From the NCBI GenBank assembly GCA_937949615.1, contig CALEDQ010000032.1, positions 56,455 to 120,454 of the forward strand: 64,000 nucleotides of DNA, read 5' to 3'. The translations under genes and the position numbers were made by a program. This document shows, piece after piece, positions 36,604 through 44,290 of this stretch. This stretch comes from an uncultured bacterium. Lineage in GTDB: Bacteria > Muiribacteriota > Ozemobacteria > Ozemobacterales > Ozemobacteraceae. Every line of letters begins with the position of its first letter. Position 1 is the stretch's first letter. The notes under the pieces are model-generated. The model saw nothing but the letters and a program-made list of their open reading frames with translations. It did no database searches and had not been told where the DNA came from.

Positions 36604-36708
36604 ATGCAAACAAACGCACTCGCAACTTACAAAGATTATGTTCTTGTCAGAGTCGATGAGAAATCCAAGCTGCAGGTATGGGTTAAACTACCTCCTACCG
36701 GCAAATAG
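36604..36708 (+). CDS. 34-residue small protein
   Basis: A short frame starting ATG 36604 with GGTGAG five bases upstream. The peptide is hydrophilic with alternating hydrophobics (DYVLVRVDEKSKLQVWVKL), a probable beta hairpin, and ends PPTGK. A very strong terminator on the same strand follows 75 bases later, which supports a real transcript. It may instead be part of an untranslated RNA. Confidence 0.4.
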   Translation: MQTNALATYKDYVLVRVDEKSKLQVWVKLPPTGK

Positions 36709-36783
36709 TCGCTGCTGAACAAACACCAGCAATCACCGCACAAGCCTTCTTAATCATAGCAGAATCACAGTATATACCGCAGA

Positions 36784-36826
36784 ACATCGACCGCCAGGCA
36801 TTTTTGCCTGGCGGTCGATGTTTTTT
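36784..36826 (+). terminator. strong terminator after the 34-residue gene
   Basis: A perfect 17-bp stem (36784-36800 with 36805-36821, loop TTTT) followed by five more T. Confidence 0.88.
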
Positions 36827-36870
36827 AGCCAATAAGCCTCATAGAGTCCAGACTGTGCCGGAACAACCAA

Positions 36871-36914
36871 AACCAGAAGCCTGCCGCTGATTGTTAACAG
36901 CGGCAGGCTTCTGA
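36871..36914 (-). terminator. terminator after the M23 peptidase gene
   Basis: A perfect 16-bp stem (36875-36890 with 36899-36914), followed on the minus strand by GGTTTTGG. Confidence 0.75.
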
Positions 36915-36934
36915 CAACTTTGATTAAAGACCGA

Positions 36935-37657
36935 TTACAGCCTCAAAAACCTGAACGGGTTCTGAACGCTGCCATTGCGGCGCACTTCAAAATGGAGATG
37001 CGAACCGGTAGTCACGCCGGTGTTTCCGACGTAGGCAATTCTCTGGCCGGCATCGACTGACTGCCCGACCTTAACGGCAATCTTTGAACAATGCGCGTAA
37101 GCTGTTTCGATATTATTTCCGTGATCGACAACCACCATAAGACCATAGCCACGGCGCCAGCCGGCATAGGTTACCTTGCCGTCCTGACTGCAGGTGATGG
37201 GGGTGCCTCTCGGAGCGACAATATCGACGCCCGTATGAAAATGCCATGAATTGCGAGAGGGGTGCTTTCTTCTTCCGAAGAGGGAGCTGACACGACCGAT
37301 AACAGGTCTTAAAAGAACCTTGCTTCCTGGTTCGATACGGTCAACTTTTGCAATTGTGAAAGTTCCTGAATCTTTACTGTCTTTAAATGATTCATCGTCC
37401 TGGCGCTTGACTACCCTGATGGTGAAAGTCTTTACTGCGCCTCTGGCTGAGGTATCGGGGCCGAGTGTTCCGAAGAAACTTGCCTTTTCAGCCGGGTTCT
37501 CATTTGTGACGGCCTGGTTGAAGGCCGGGTTGGTCAACATGCCAACCGATCTAAGACTTGTGAAATGTGCCGAGGCATTTAAATTACCTGGCTGGAGAAA
37601 CGCTACCAGCAATAGAACAAACAGCAGCGTCCTTCCAGTAGAGGATTCATTTACCAT
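36935..37657 (-). CDS. M23-family (LytM) peptidoglycan endopeptidase
   Basis: About 240 residues from ATG 37657 (AGAAAGAGAAG upstream; an earlier in-frame start at 37723 lies within the promoter). A hydrophobic signal segment lies at about residues 10-28, then an unstructured region to 110. The LytM zinc domain has His and Asp in WHFHTGVDIVAPRGTPI, AYAHCSKIAV, and the final HLHFEVR. All zinc ligands are present, so it is probably active on peptide crosslinks in the cell wall or an activator of amidases. Confidence 0.9.
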   Translation of the reverse strand: MVNESSTGRTLLFVLLLVAFLQPGNLNASAHFTSLRSVGMLTNPAFNQAVTNENPAEKASFFGTLGPDTSARGAVKTFTIRVVKRQDDESFKDSKDSGTFTIAKVDRIEPGSKVLLRPVIGRVSSLFGRRKHPSRNSWHFHTGVDIVAPRGTPITCSQDGKVTYAGWRRGYGLMVVVDHGNNIETAYAHCSKIAVKVGQSVDAGQRIAYVGNTGVTTGSHLHFEVRRNGSVQNPFRFLRL

Positions 37658-37694
37658 TAGCTTCTCTTTCTTGAGTGGATTGCAAGGTGTAACA

Positions 37695-37723
37695 TTTATA
37701 CCGGTAACTCGAACAGATGTCAA
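37695..37723 (-). promoter_or_regulatory. promoter of the M23 peptidase gene
   Basis: On the minus strand, TTGACA (37723-37718), 17-base spacer, TATAAA (37700-37695). Confidence 0.7.
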
Positions 37724-37812
37724 GCCTCAAAGATTTTAGGGCCATAAAAGGGTTTGCGCAAGCACCAGCATTTTTTTCCGCAAAAAACGCCAGAATTTTG
37801 CCCAAATCGAGC

Positions 37813-37830
37813 TTGTGAATTTTTGCACAT
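37813..37830. promoter_or_regulatory. Rex-like operator upstream of nifU
   Basis: TTGTGAATTTTTGCACAT has 12 of the 14 fixed positions of the Rex consensus and is nearly identical to the site before hydF. It ends 18 bases upstream of the nifU -35 box. Confidence 0.45.
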
Positions 37831-37848
37831 TATTTTAACCATTTATGA

Positions 37849-37878
37849 TTGAACTCTGACACTGAATGATTATATTAT
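37849..37878 (+). promoter_or_regulatory. nifUS promoter
   Basis: TTGAAC (37849-37854), then TATATT at 37871 (16-base spacer) or TATTAT at 37873 (18). A leader of about 57 bases with a small GGTGG/CCACC hairpin precedes ATG 37941. Confidence 0.55.
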
Positions 37879-37940
37879 ATGGTGAATACAGGGTGGCCCT
37901 CCACCAGTTTCGAACTATAACAATTACAGGTGAACAAATT

Positions 37941-38771
37941 ATGTGGGATTACACAAAATCAGTCATGGACCATTTCTCCAACCCACGCAACGTCGGGAAA
38001 ATCGAAAATGCCAACGGCGTCGGCGAAGTAGGCTCACTGGCCTGCGGTGACGCCCTCAAACTATATCTCAAAATCAACCCCGCCTCAGGGAAAATCGAAG
38101 ATGCACGCTTTCAGACCTTCGGTTGCGCCAGTGCCATCGCCAGTGCCTCTGCCCTGACCGAAATGGTAAAGGGCATGTCGCTGGAAGAAGCCATGAAAAT
38201 CACTAACGATGATATCGCCCGCTTCCTTGGCGGTCTGCCCGAACAGAAAATGCATTGTTCAGTCATGGGAAAAGAGGCTCTTGAAGCCGCTATTGCCAAT
38301 TTCAAGGGTGAAAAAGTCGAAGAACACCAGGACGCTCAGGTCGTCTGCAAATGCTTCTGGGTCGATGAAGAAAAGATTCGCCATCAGATCAGAGAACATA
38401 AGCTCACAACCGTCGAAGAAGTCACCCACTACACTAAGGCCGGCGGCGGCTGCGGCGGCTGTATTCCCGACATCAAGCGCATTCTCGATGAAGAAGCCGG
38501 CAAAGCGGCCGAACCCAAAGAACCGCCGGCAATGACCAACCTGCAGCGCATCAAACTCGTTACCTCGACGATCGAAACGAAGATCGCTCCGATGCTGCGC
38601 AATGACGGCGGCGATATCGAGCTGATCGACGTCGACGGCGTCGATGTTTACGTGAAGCTGCGTGGTGCCTGCGCTGGCTGCCCTGGCGCCAGAGCCACTC
38701 TGCATAACATAGTCCAGGAAACCCTGCGCGCCGAAGTCGACCGCAAAATCACGATCATCGAGGTCAAATAA
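37941..38771 (+). CDS. nifU: iron-sulfur cluster scaffold NifU, three-domain form
   Basis: A 276-residue protein from ATG 37941 with AGGTGA upstream. N-terminal IscU-like domain has Cys in GSLACGDALK, FGCASAIA and HCSVMG. The central BFD-like [2Fe-2S] domain has VCKCFW and GGGCGGC. The C-terminal Nfu domain has CAGCPGA. Full-length NifU assembles clusters using sulfur from NifS. Its stop overlaps the nifS start as TAATG, so the two are translated together. No nitrogenase gene is near; in anaerobes this pair often serves as the general system. Confidence 0.95.
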   Translation: MWDYTKSVMDHFSNPRNVGKIENANGVGEVGSLACGDALKLYLKINPASGKIEDARFQTFGCASAIASASALTEMVKGMSLEEAMKITNDDIARFLGGLPEQKMHCSVMGKEALEAAIANFKGEKVEEHQDAQVVCKCFWVDEEKIRHQIREHKLTTVEEVTHYTKAGGGCGGCIPDIKRILDEEAGKAAEPKEPPAMTNLQRIKLVTSTIETKIAPMLRNDGGDIELIDVDGVDVYVKLRGACAGCPGARATLHNIVQETLRAEVDRKITIIEVK

Positions 38772-39946
38772 TGAGCGAAATCAAACAGGTTTACCTCGAC
38801 AACAATGCCACCTGCATGGTCTCGCCCGGGGTACGCGACGCAATGCTGCCGTTTTTCGGCGAGCTTTACGGTAATCCCAGTTCGATGCACAATTTTGGCG
38901 GGCAGGTTGCCGTGCATGTCAAGGCAGCGCGCGAAAAAGTCGCTGCCCTTCTGAATGTTTCACCCGACGAAATCGTTTTTACTTCATGCGGCACTGAGTC
39001 AGACAACCACGCGATTCGTGGTGTGCTTGAAGCCAATTCCGAAAAACGCCACATCGTCACCACCAAGGTCGAACACCCGGCGGTTCTCAATGTTTACCGT
39101 TTTCTCGCCAAGAAAAAAGGTTATCGCGTCACCGAACTAGAAGTCTCGAAAAAGGGCGACCTCGATCTCGACCAGCTGCGAGAAGCCCTGACACCTGACA
39201 CCGCAATTCTCTCGGTAATGGCTGCCAACAACGAAACCGGCACCCTGTTTCCGATTGACGAAATTGGCGCCATCGCCCGCGAAAAGGGCGTAATCTTTCA
39301 TACCGATGCGGTGCAGGCGGTTGGCAAAATTCCGCTCGACCTCAAAAAAATTCAGTGCGACCTGCTGTCACTCTCTGGGCACAAGCTGCACACCCCCAAG
39401 GGCATCGGTGCTCTCTATATCCGCAAAGGTACCCGCATCAGCCCGTTCATGATCGGCGGTCACCAGGAAAACGGCCGCCGCGCCGGCACCGAAAACGTGC
39501 CCTACGTCGTTGCCCTTGGCAAAGCCTGCGAAGAGGCCATGAACGATATCTTCGACGAAAATAATCGCGTCAGAAAACTGCGCGACAAACTTGAACAAGG
39601 CCTGCTTTCTGTCATCAAACAGGCACACATCAATGGTAATCCACGCTGGCGCCTCCCCAACACCACCAACATCGGGTTCGAAGCCGTTGAAGGCGAAGCG
39701 ATTCTTCTACACCTGAGCGCTGCCGGCATTGCCGCCAGTTCTGGCTCGGCCTGCACCAGCGGCAGTCTCGAACCGTCGCACGTTCTGATGGCCATGCAGA
39801 CTCCGTTCTCTTACGCCCACGGTTCGGTACGCTTCTCGCTCTCGAAATTCACGACCGAGGAAGAAATTGATTACACCCTCAAGGTTGTTCCGCCGGTAAT
39901 TCAGAAACTGCGCGAGATGTCGCCCTTCTACGATCCGAATAAGTAA
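38771..39946 (+). CDS. nifS: cysteine desulfurase NifS
   Basis: A 391-residue fold-type I PLP enzyme. YLDNNATCMVSPGVRDAM is the start pattern. The PLP Lys is in SGHKLHTPKG and the catalytic Cys is in SGSACTSGS near residue 325. It passes sulfur from cysteine to NifU, with which it overlaps by one base. It is closed by the terminator at 39964. Confidence 0.95.
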   Translation: MSEIKQVYLDNNATCMVSPGVRDAMLPFFGELYGNPSSMHNFGGQVAVHVKAAREKVAALLNVSPDEIVFTSCGTESDNHAIRGVLEANSEKRHIVTTKVEHPAVLNVYRFLAKKKGYRVTELEVSKKGDLDLDQLREALTPDTAILSVMAANNETGTLFPIDEIGAIAREKGVIFHTDAVQAVGKIPLDLKKIQCDLLSLSGHKLHTPKGIGALYIRKGTRISPFMIGGHQENGRRAGTENVPYVVALGKACEEAMNDIFDENNRVRKLRDKLEQGLLSVIKQAHINGNPRWRLPNTTNIGFEAVEGEAILLHLSAAGIAASSGSACTSGSLEPSHVLMAMQTPFSYAHGSVRFSLSKFTTEEEIDYTLKVVPPVIQKLREMSPFYDPNK

Positions 39947-39963
39947 CAGATAAAGCTTTTATT

Positions 39964-39998
39964 AAAGAACCGGGTATCAAAACCCGGTTCTTTTTATG
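39964..39998 (+). terminator. terminator after nifS
   Basis: A perfect 12-bp stem (39964-39975 with 39982-39993, loop of 6) ending in TTTTTAT. Confidence 0.85.
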
Positions 39999-40189
39999 TG
40001 CAGCGAAGTTTATTCTGTTGCCTGTATTAAAATCATGACAGGAATGTGTTGCATGTTTGATCACCGGTTCGTCGTTACCGGCCGGTCTGAGACAGAGAAA
40101 CTTTCAACGGTCTTTTGTATATTTTCATCATGGCCTTATTAAGTCAGTATTGACCCGATTTTTACATTATTATAATTAGAGGGTAATCG

Positions 40190-40900
40190 ATGACAAACTT
40201 AACGAAATTCTGGAGAGTTTTAGCGATGCTGCTTGCGATCTCAGCTTTTTCAGGGGTGGCCGCCACAGCTGCCGCTGTCATTCCGACAGCGTGGCATGCC
40301 TATTTACAGGAAGCCGACAAAGCCGGCGCCGGGCAGATGCTGCTCGTTCTCACCAGGGCTGCCGGCAAATCGCGGGCGCAGCTTTTCTGTCTTGAAAAAA
40401 AGCACGGCCAGTGGCAGATGCCGCTTCGACCGATGAGCGCGTCAGTCGGTCGCAACGGCATTGCCGACCCTGAAATGAAACAGGAGGGCGACGGCTGCAG
40501 CCCTTATGGCATTTATCCGGTCAGCCTCGCCTTTGGTTATGATGCAGTCTGCGGCACCAGAATGCCATATCAGCAGGTGTTTGAAGATGATGTCTGGGTA
40601 GATGATCCGGCCGCGCCTGATTACAATCGCATGGTCAAAAAGGCCTCAACCAGGGCAGAATCTTTTGAGCACATGCGTCGCAATGATGAATTATACCGAA
40701 ACGGACTGGTGGTGGAATACAATACCAGTCCGGTCATCCCCGGAAAAGGCAGCGCCATTTTCATACATTTCTGGGGTCGGGCCTTCAACTCTACTGCCGG
40801 TTGCCTGGGTCTGCCGCGCCATCATCTCGATGCAGTCCTGAACTTTCTCGACCCGCAGAAAAAACCTGTGGCAGGCTTCTTTCGCCTCGACGTGCCGTAA
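40190..40900 (+). CDS. exported L,D-transpeptidase-family protein
   Basis: A 236-residue protein with GAGGG seven bases before ATG and a signal peptide (residues 1-28). The YkuD-type active site is visible: His in AIFIHFWGR, then STAGCLGLP with the catalytic Cys (usually SxGC). The region MSASVGRNGIADP near residue 85 and GCSPYGIYPV fit the beta fold. Such enzymes crosslink peptidoglycan or attach proteins. A TTGACC box (40150) and TATAAT (40171) lie upstream with a short 15-base spacer. Confidence 0.82.
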   Translation: MTNLTKFWRVLAMLLAISAFSGVAATAAAVIPTAWHAYLQEADKAGAGQMLLVLTRAAGKSRAQLFCLEKKHGQWQMPLRPMSASVGRNGIADPEMKQEGDGCSPYGIYPVSLAFGYDAVCGTRMPYQQVFEDDVWVDDPAAPDYNRMVKKASTRAESFEHMRRNDELYRNGLVVEYNTSPVIPGKGSAIFIHFWGRAFNSTAGCLGLPRHHLDAVLNFLDPQKKPVAGFFRLDVP

Positions 40901-40911
40901 GTCGCTCAGAC

Positions 40912-41397
40912 TCAGGCTTTCTCAGCAAATTTGGCGTGCATGGCGCGGGCCACCTTTTCGGGCACCAGGCCGGAAATATCGCCGCCATAGCGGGCCACTT
41001 CCTTGGCGATGCTCGAACTGAGAAATGAAAACTTCGGCGAAGACATCAGAAAAACCGTTTCAAGATCTGGCGCCAGCTGGTTGTTGACCGAAAACATCTG
41101 CATTTCGTATTCGTAATCAGATACGGCGCGCAGGCCTCTGATGATAGCGCACGAGCCGGTGCTGCGACAGAAATCGACGAGCAGGCCATTAAAATGAATC
41201 GCCCTGACGTTCTCGATTTTTTTTATTACGTCGCTGATCATTTCGACGCGCTCTTCTGGCGAAAAAAGGCATTTTTTGGCGGGGTGCACGAGAACCCCGA
41301 CGATAACGTGGTCGAACAGCGTTGCTGCCCGCTGGAGAATATCAAGATGACCATTGGTGAAAGGATCAAAACTGCCTGGATAAATTGCGACGCGCAT
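40912..41397 (-). CDS. coaD: phosphopantetheine adenylyltransferase CoaD
   Basis: A 161-residue nucleotidyltransferase: YPGSFDPFTNGHLDI (the [HT]xGH motif) at the start and LSSSIAKEVARYGGDISGLVP (the ISSTxxR region) near 130. It makes dephospho-CoA in coenzyme A synthesis. Last gene in the apbE run, three bases after maf, and meets the transpeptidase gene tail to tail 12 bases away. Confidence 0.95.
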   Translation of the reverse strand: MRVAIYPGSFDPFTNGHLDILQRAATLFDHVIVGVLVHPAKKCLFSPEERVEMISDVIKKIENVRAIHFNGLLVDFCRSTGSCAIIRGLRAVSDYEYEMQMFSVNNQLAPDLETVFLMSSPKFSFLSSSIAKEVARYGGDISGLVPEKVARAMHAKFAEKA

Positions 41398-41399
41398 TT

Positions 41400-42005
41400 T
41401 TACCTGCTTCCCATGAAATCGACCAGATCGTAACCGGCCATCTGCATCATTTTTTCGAATGCCACCACCGGAAACCCGACCACGTTGAAATAACAGCCTT
41501 CGATTTTCTCGACAAACAGCCCGGCATGGCCCTGAATGCCGTAAGCACCGGCTTTGTCGTAGGGCTCATCGGTATCGAGGTAGGTCTTGATGTCTTTCTG
41601 CGACAGCTGACGAAAATAAACATAAGTTACTTCGGCATGCGAATAGGTGCGAAAGCCCTCGGCATCGACGAGAGCCAGACCGGTCACGACCCGATGCCTT
41701 CTACCGGAAAGGGCATTGAGCATGCTCTCGGCCTCACGCCGGTCTTTGGGCTTGCCGAGAATCGAGTTGCCCTGCACGACGATGGTATCGGCGCCGATCA
41801 CCAGGCCGCTTCTCAGGCTGGAAGAGGCGTGAAAAGCCTTGAGGCCGGCCAGCTTCGCGGCCTGTTCCTCTGGTTCGAGCTCGGCGACATCAGAGAATTT
41901 TTCTTCGTAGGGTGAATCGATGAGTTTGAAAGGAATTTTCAGACCGGTCAGGATTTCCTGACGGCGTGGTGATTTTGAGGCAAGATAGAGCTGCGGTAAG
42001 TTCAT
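41400..42005 (-). CDS. maf: Maf-family nucleotide pyrophosphatase
   Basis: A 201-residue protein starting LYLASKSPRRQEIL, with GADTIVVQG near 68 and GIQGHAGLFVEKIEG near 160, the family signatures. It removes abnormal dTTP/UTP analogues or the like. AAGGAG precedes ATG, and the start follows directly on the stop of the Gx-family gene (TGAATG). Confidence 0.93.
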   Translation of the reverse strand: MNLPQLYLASKSPRRQEILTGLKIPFKLIDSPYEEKFSDVAELEPEEQAAKLAGLKAFHASSSLRSGLVIGADTIVVQGNSILGKPKDRREAESMLNALSGRRHRVVTGLALVDAEGFRTYSHAEVTYVYFRQLSQKDIKTYLDTDEPYDKAGAYGIQGHAGLFVEKIEGCYFNVVGFPVVAFEKMMQMAGYDLVDFMGSR

Positions 42006-42620
42006 TCAGGCGGTTCTCCTTAGAAGTTCCTGGGTGACTCTGGCGACGATGAGGCCCGCAGGCACGGCCACCGGAACAATAGTTGCGAAATGGAACCAGA
42101 GCGGCAGACTGCCGGCAAACAGCAGCTGCACCATTGCCAGCTGCGCCGAATTATTGGCCATGGCGCCGGCAATGCTGACCATACCAAGACCGGTACGCGG
42201 GCGGATCCGGTAGATAAAAGCCATCAGCAAGGCGGCAGCGGTGGCTCCGGCGAGCGAAATCAGGTGAACGGGCGAAAGAAAGCTGCCAAGAAACAGCGCG
42301 GCAACAGCGGTGCGCAGAACTGCAACCAGCAGACCGGCACGTTTCGAGATGCGAATGATGGCATAAAGGGTAAGTGCATTTGCCAGACCTGGTTTAAGCC
42401 ACGGCAGCAATCGTGGCAGCGGCGACTCTATTATCTGCAGAGCCGAGGCAGCAGCAATAAGCATCGCAATCAGCGTATAGGTGGAAGTCTGCCGGGCAAG
42501 AGACCGGCGGGAAGAGCGCCCGGGCAATGAAACCGGGCTGACGGCAGCAAGAGGTTCTGCGGCTTCGATTTTTACGTCTCCGTTGGCGGTTGCCTGATTT
42601 TCTTCAATATCTGTCTTCAT
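42006..42620 (-). CDS. Gx-family membrane protein (heptaprenyl diphosphate synthase component I type, EetB-like)
   Basis: A 204-residue protein from ATG 42620, which overlaps the upstream stop as ATGA. After a 65-residue polar N-terminus there are five to six membrane helices. The family patterns LPRLLPWLKPGLANALTLYA near 80 and LAGATAAALLMAF, followed by GMVSIAGAMANNSAQL, are seen. This Pfam family (Hpre_diP_synt_I) includes, to my knowledge, EetB of Listeria's extracellular electron transfer locus. It lies beside a NusG-domain-II protein and ApbE, consistent with that context. Confidence 0.82.
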   Translation of the reverse strand: MKTDIEENQATANGDVKIEAAEPLAAVSPVSLPGRSSRRSLARQTSTYTLIAMLIAAASALQIIESPLPRLLPWLKPGLANALTLYAIIRISKRAGLLVAVLRTAVAALFLGSFLSPVHLISLAGATAAALLMAFIYRIRPRTGLGMVSIAGAMANNSAQLAMVQLLFAGSLPLWFHFATIVPVAVPAGLIVARVTQELLRRTA

Positions 42621-43027
42621 CTGGTTACCGCATCGACAGCAGGAGCCACACTTTTTTGCGGTTCGATCATGATGCCGTTCGGAACACAGATAATGGCCGC
42701 ATCGCCGCTCCAGCCCATATTCATACAGGTCTGGCACGGGCAGGTCGACGAAGCGATCCGCACGTTTCCACGGTCATCCCATTCTATTTCGGCAGGTCCG
42801 AGCTTTCCTGTTACCAAAAGATGTTTTTCGGCCGGCATGGCAATTTCGCTGATCTGCTGTGGCTGCGAAAAAATTGTCAGCCGCCATTTTTCGGGGGAGG
42901 CGCTGTTGTAAGTCAGCGGATTGGCAGCCACAATCAGGCCAAGAAGTGAAATCAGCGCCAGTATAAAAATAATGAAAGCTTCATTACGACTGGCAAAAAC
43001 CGGAGGCAGCTTCGGACGTCTCCTCAT
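42617..43027 (-). CDS. NusG domain II (DUF1312) membrane-anchored protein, EetA-like
   Basis: A 136-residue protein with a membrane helix at about residues 18-35. An extracytoplasmic NusG-II domain follows with CPCQTCMNMG near residue 95 and IICVPNGIMIE, the standard family pattern. It overlaps apbE by 4 bases at its start and the Gx gene by 4 at its end. The family includes EetA of Listeria by my recollection. Role probably in flavin-linked redox at the outer face of the inner membrane. Confidence 0.82.
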   Translation of the reverse strand: MRRRPKLPPVFASRNEAFIIFILALISLLGLIVAANPLTYNSASPEKWRLTIFSQPQQISEIAMPAEKHLLVTGKLGPAEIEWDDRGNVRIASSTCPCQTCMNMGWSGDAAIICVPNGIMIEPQKSVAPAVDAVTR

Positions 43028-44028
43028 TTTTCTTTCACTCCGGTAAAAACCGCACGCCCGGCCTGACTCAGATGAAGCGAACCGGTCGCGGTAAGAAACA
43101 ACACCGGCAGGTTCTGTGCATCGACCCAGGCAAAGGCTGTTTCTGGCGGCATGGCAAATACTGCTGTGCTTAACGCATCGGCTGTCAGTGCATCGCTGGC
43201 AACGACTGTCACCGATGAATAATAATCAACCGGCCGGCCGGTCAACGGATTCATGATGTGGCCGTATTTACGGCCATCGATGATGATGAAGCGTTCATAA
43301 TCGCCGGAGGTCGACACAGCCAGAGGCTGATATGACTCGACATACGCCAGTGCCGTGTTATCACGCGGGTCACGCACGGCGATGCGCCATGGTTTGCCAT
43401 CGGGCTTTTGGCCTTCGAACCAGATGTCACCGGCATCGTCAATGAGAAAAGCGCTGCAGCTGGCGGCCCGCAGAACCATTTTGGCCCGTTCGATCGCGTA
43501 GCCGCCGGCCAGGCCGCCGAAGTCGAGCAGACTGCCAGGGGCCAGCAGCCAGCGTTCGTTATCTCTCGCAAGAACGCGGTCAAGTCCACAGCCGGTGGCG
43601 AGAATCTGACTTATCTCTTCATCCGACGGGAGACGCCCCTGGTCGTCATAAAAGCCATAAGCTTTCTGCAGGAGTGCGAACGAAGGGTCGAAATACCCTT
43701 CGGTGCGCCGGTAAAATTCAACTCCGAACTGCAGAAGTTCTGAAGCGGAAGCATGCAGACCCAGCGTGCCGGTGTTGTTGAGTCGTGAAAGTTCTGAGTC
43801 TGCAATATGAAAAGACGACTGCTTCTCGACGACAGCAAATTCGTTAAATGCTCTGGCAACCGCTTCACCAGAATCAGCAGGCCAGGCTTTGATACTGATA
43901 ACTGTGTCCATCAACATGCGACTTTCGCTGTAAAAGGCCTGTCGGCGACTTTCCATGACGTGCAGCATCACTGCCGCAATCAGCAGCAGAATAAATAAAG
44001 CGACGATTATGCGATTGGCAGTATTCAT
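43024..44028 (-). CDS. apbE: FAD:protein FMN transferase ApbE
   Basis: A 334-residue protein from ATG 44028; longer frames start upstream of the promoter. A signal anchor is at residues 5-25. ApbE motifs: SLLDFGGLAGGYAIERA near 160 (usual LDxGGxAKGY, here Lys replaced by Gly), AVSTSGDYERF, HIMNPLTGRPVDYY and DALTADALSTAVFAM. It attaches FMN to Thr/Ser of membrane or secreted proteins. It heads a five-gene unit down to coaD. No flavinylation substrate was noticed in this window. Confidence 0.9.
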   Translation of the reverse strand: MNTANRIIVALFILLLIAAVMLHVMESRRQAFYSESRMLMDTVISIKAWPADSGEAVARAFNEFAVVEKQSSFHIADSELSRLNNTGTLGLHASASELLQFGVEFYRRTEGYFDPSFALLQKAYGFYDDQGRLPSDEEISQILATGCGLDRVLARDNERWLLAPGSLLDFGGLAGGYAIERAKMVLRAASCSAFLIDDAGDIWFEGQKPDGKPWRIAVRDPRDNTALAYVESYQPLAVSTSGDYERFIIIDGRKYGHIMNPLTGRPVDYYSSVTVVASDALTADALSTAVFAMPPETAFAWVDAQNLPVLFLTATGSLHLSQAGRAVFTGVKEK

Positions 44029-44044
44029 AAACAGACACGGTCGG

Positions 44045-44073
44045 ATTTTAGACCGTTCCAGCATACCTGTAAA
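44045..44073 (-). promoter_or_regulatory. apbE promoter
   Basis: On the minus strand, TTTACA (44073-44068), 17-base spacer, TAAAAT (44050-44045). The predicted leader to ATG 44028 is only about ten bases with no Shine-Dalgarno. Confidence 0.6.
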
Positions 44074-44141
44074 TGCCAGTTTCCGCAAGCCATGACTTGA
44101 AGTATGCAAAATAAAACCGGCGTAAAAAATTTCAAAAATTG

Positions 44142-44170
44142 TTGACTTTGGCAGTCGAGAATGCTAATAT
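44142..44170 (+). promoter_or_regulatory. promoter of tRNA-Val and the methyltransferase
   Basis: TTGACT (44142-44147), 17-base spacer, TAATAT (44165-44170) preceded by TGC. The tRNA begins 14 bases later. Confidence 0.7.
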
Positions 44171-44183
44171 CAACCATACGCAA

Positions 44184-44258
44184 AGGCTCGTAGCTCAGTT
44201 TGGTTAGAGCACCACGTTGACATCGTGGGGGTCAGCGGTTCAAGTCCGCTCGGGCCTA
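44184..44258 (+). tRNA. tRNA-Val (anticodon GAC)
   Basis: A full cloverleaf of 75 bases: acceptor AGGCTCG pairs with CGGGCCT (one G-U), D stem GCTC/GAGC, anticodon stem CCACG/CGTGG with loop TTGACAT, five-base variable loop, T stem AGCGG/CCGCT with TTCAAGT. The discriminator is A and CCA is not encoded. Only 32 bases separate it from the next start codon. Confidence 0.95.
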
Positions 44259-44290
44259 TTTTTTATTGCCATTTTTCTGGAGATTTTTGC

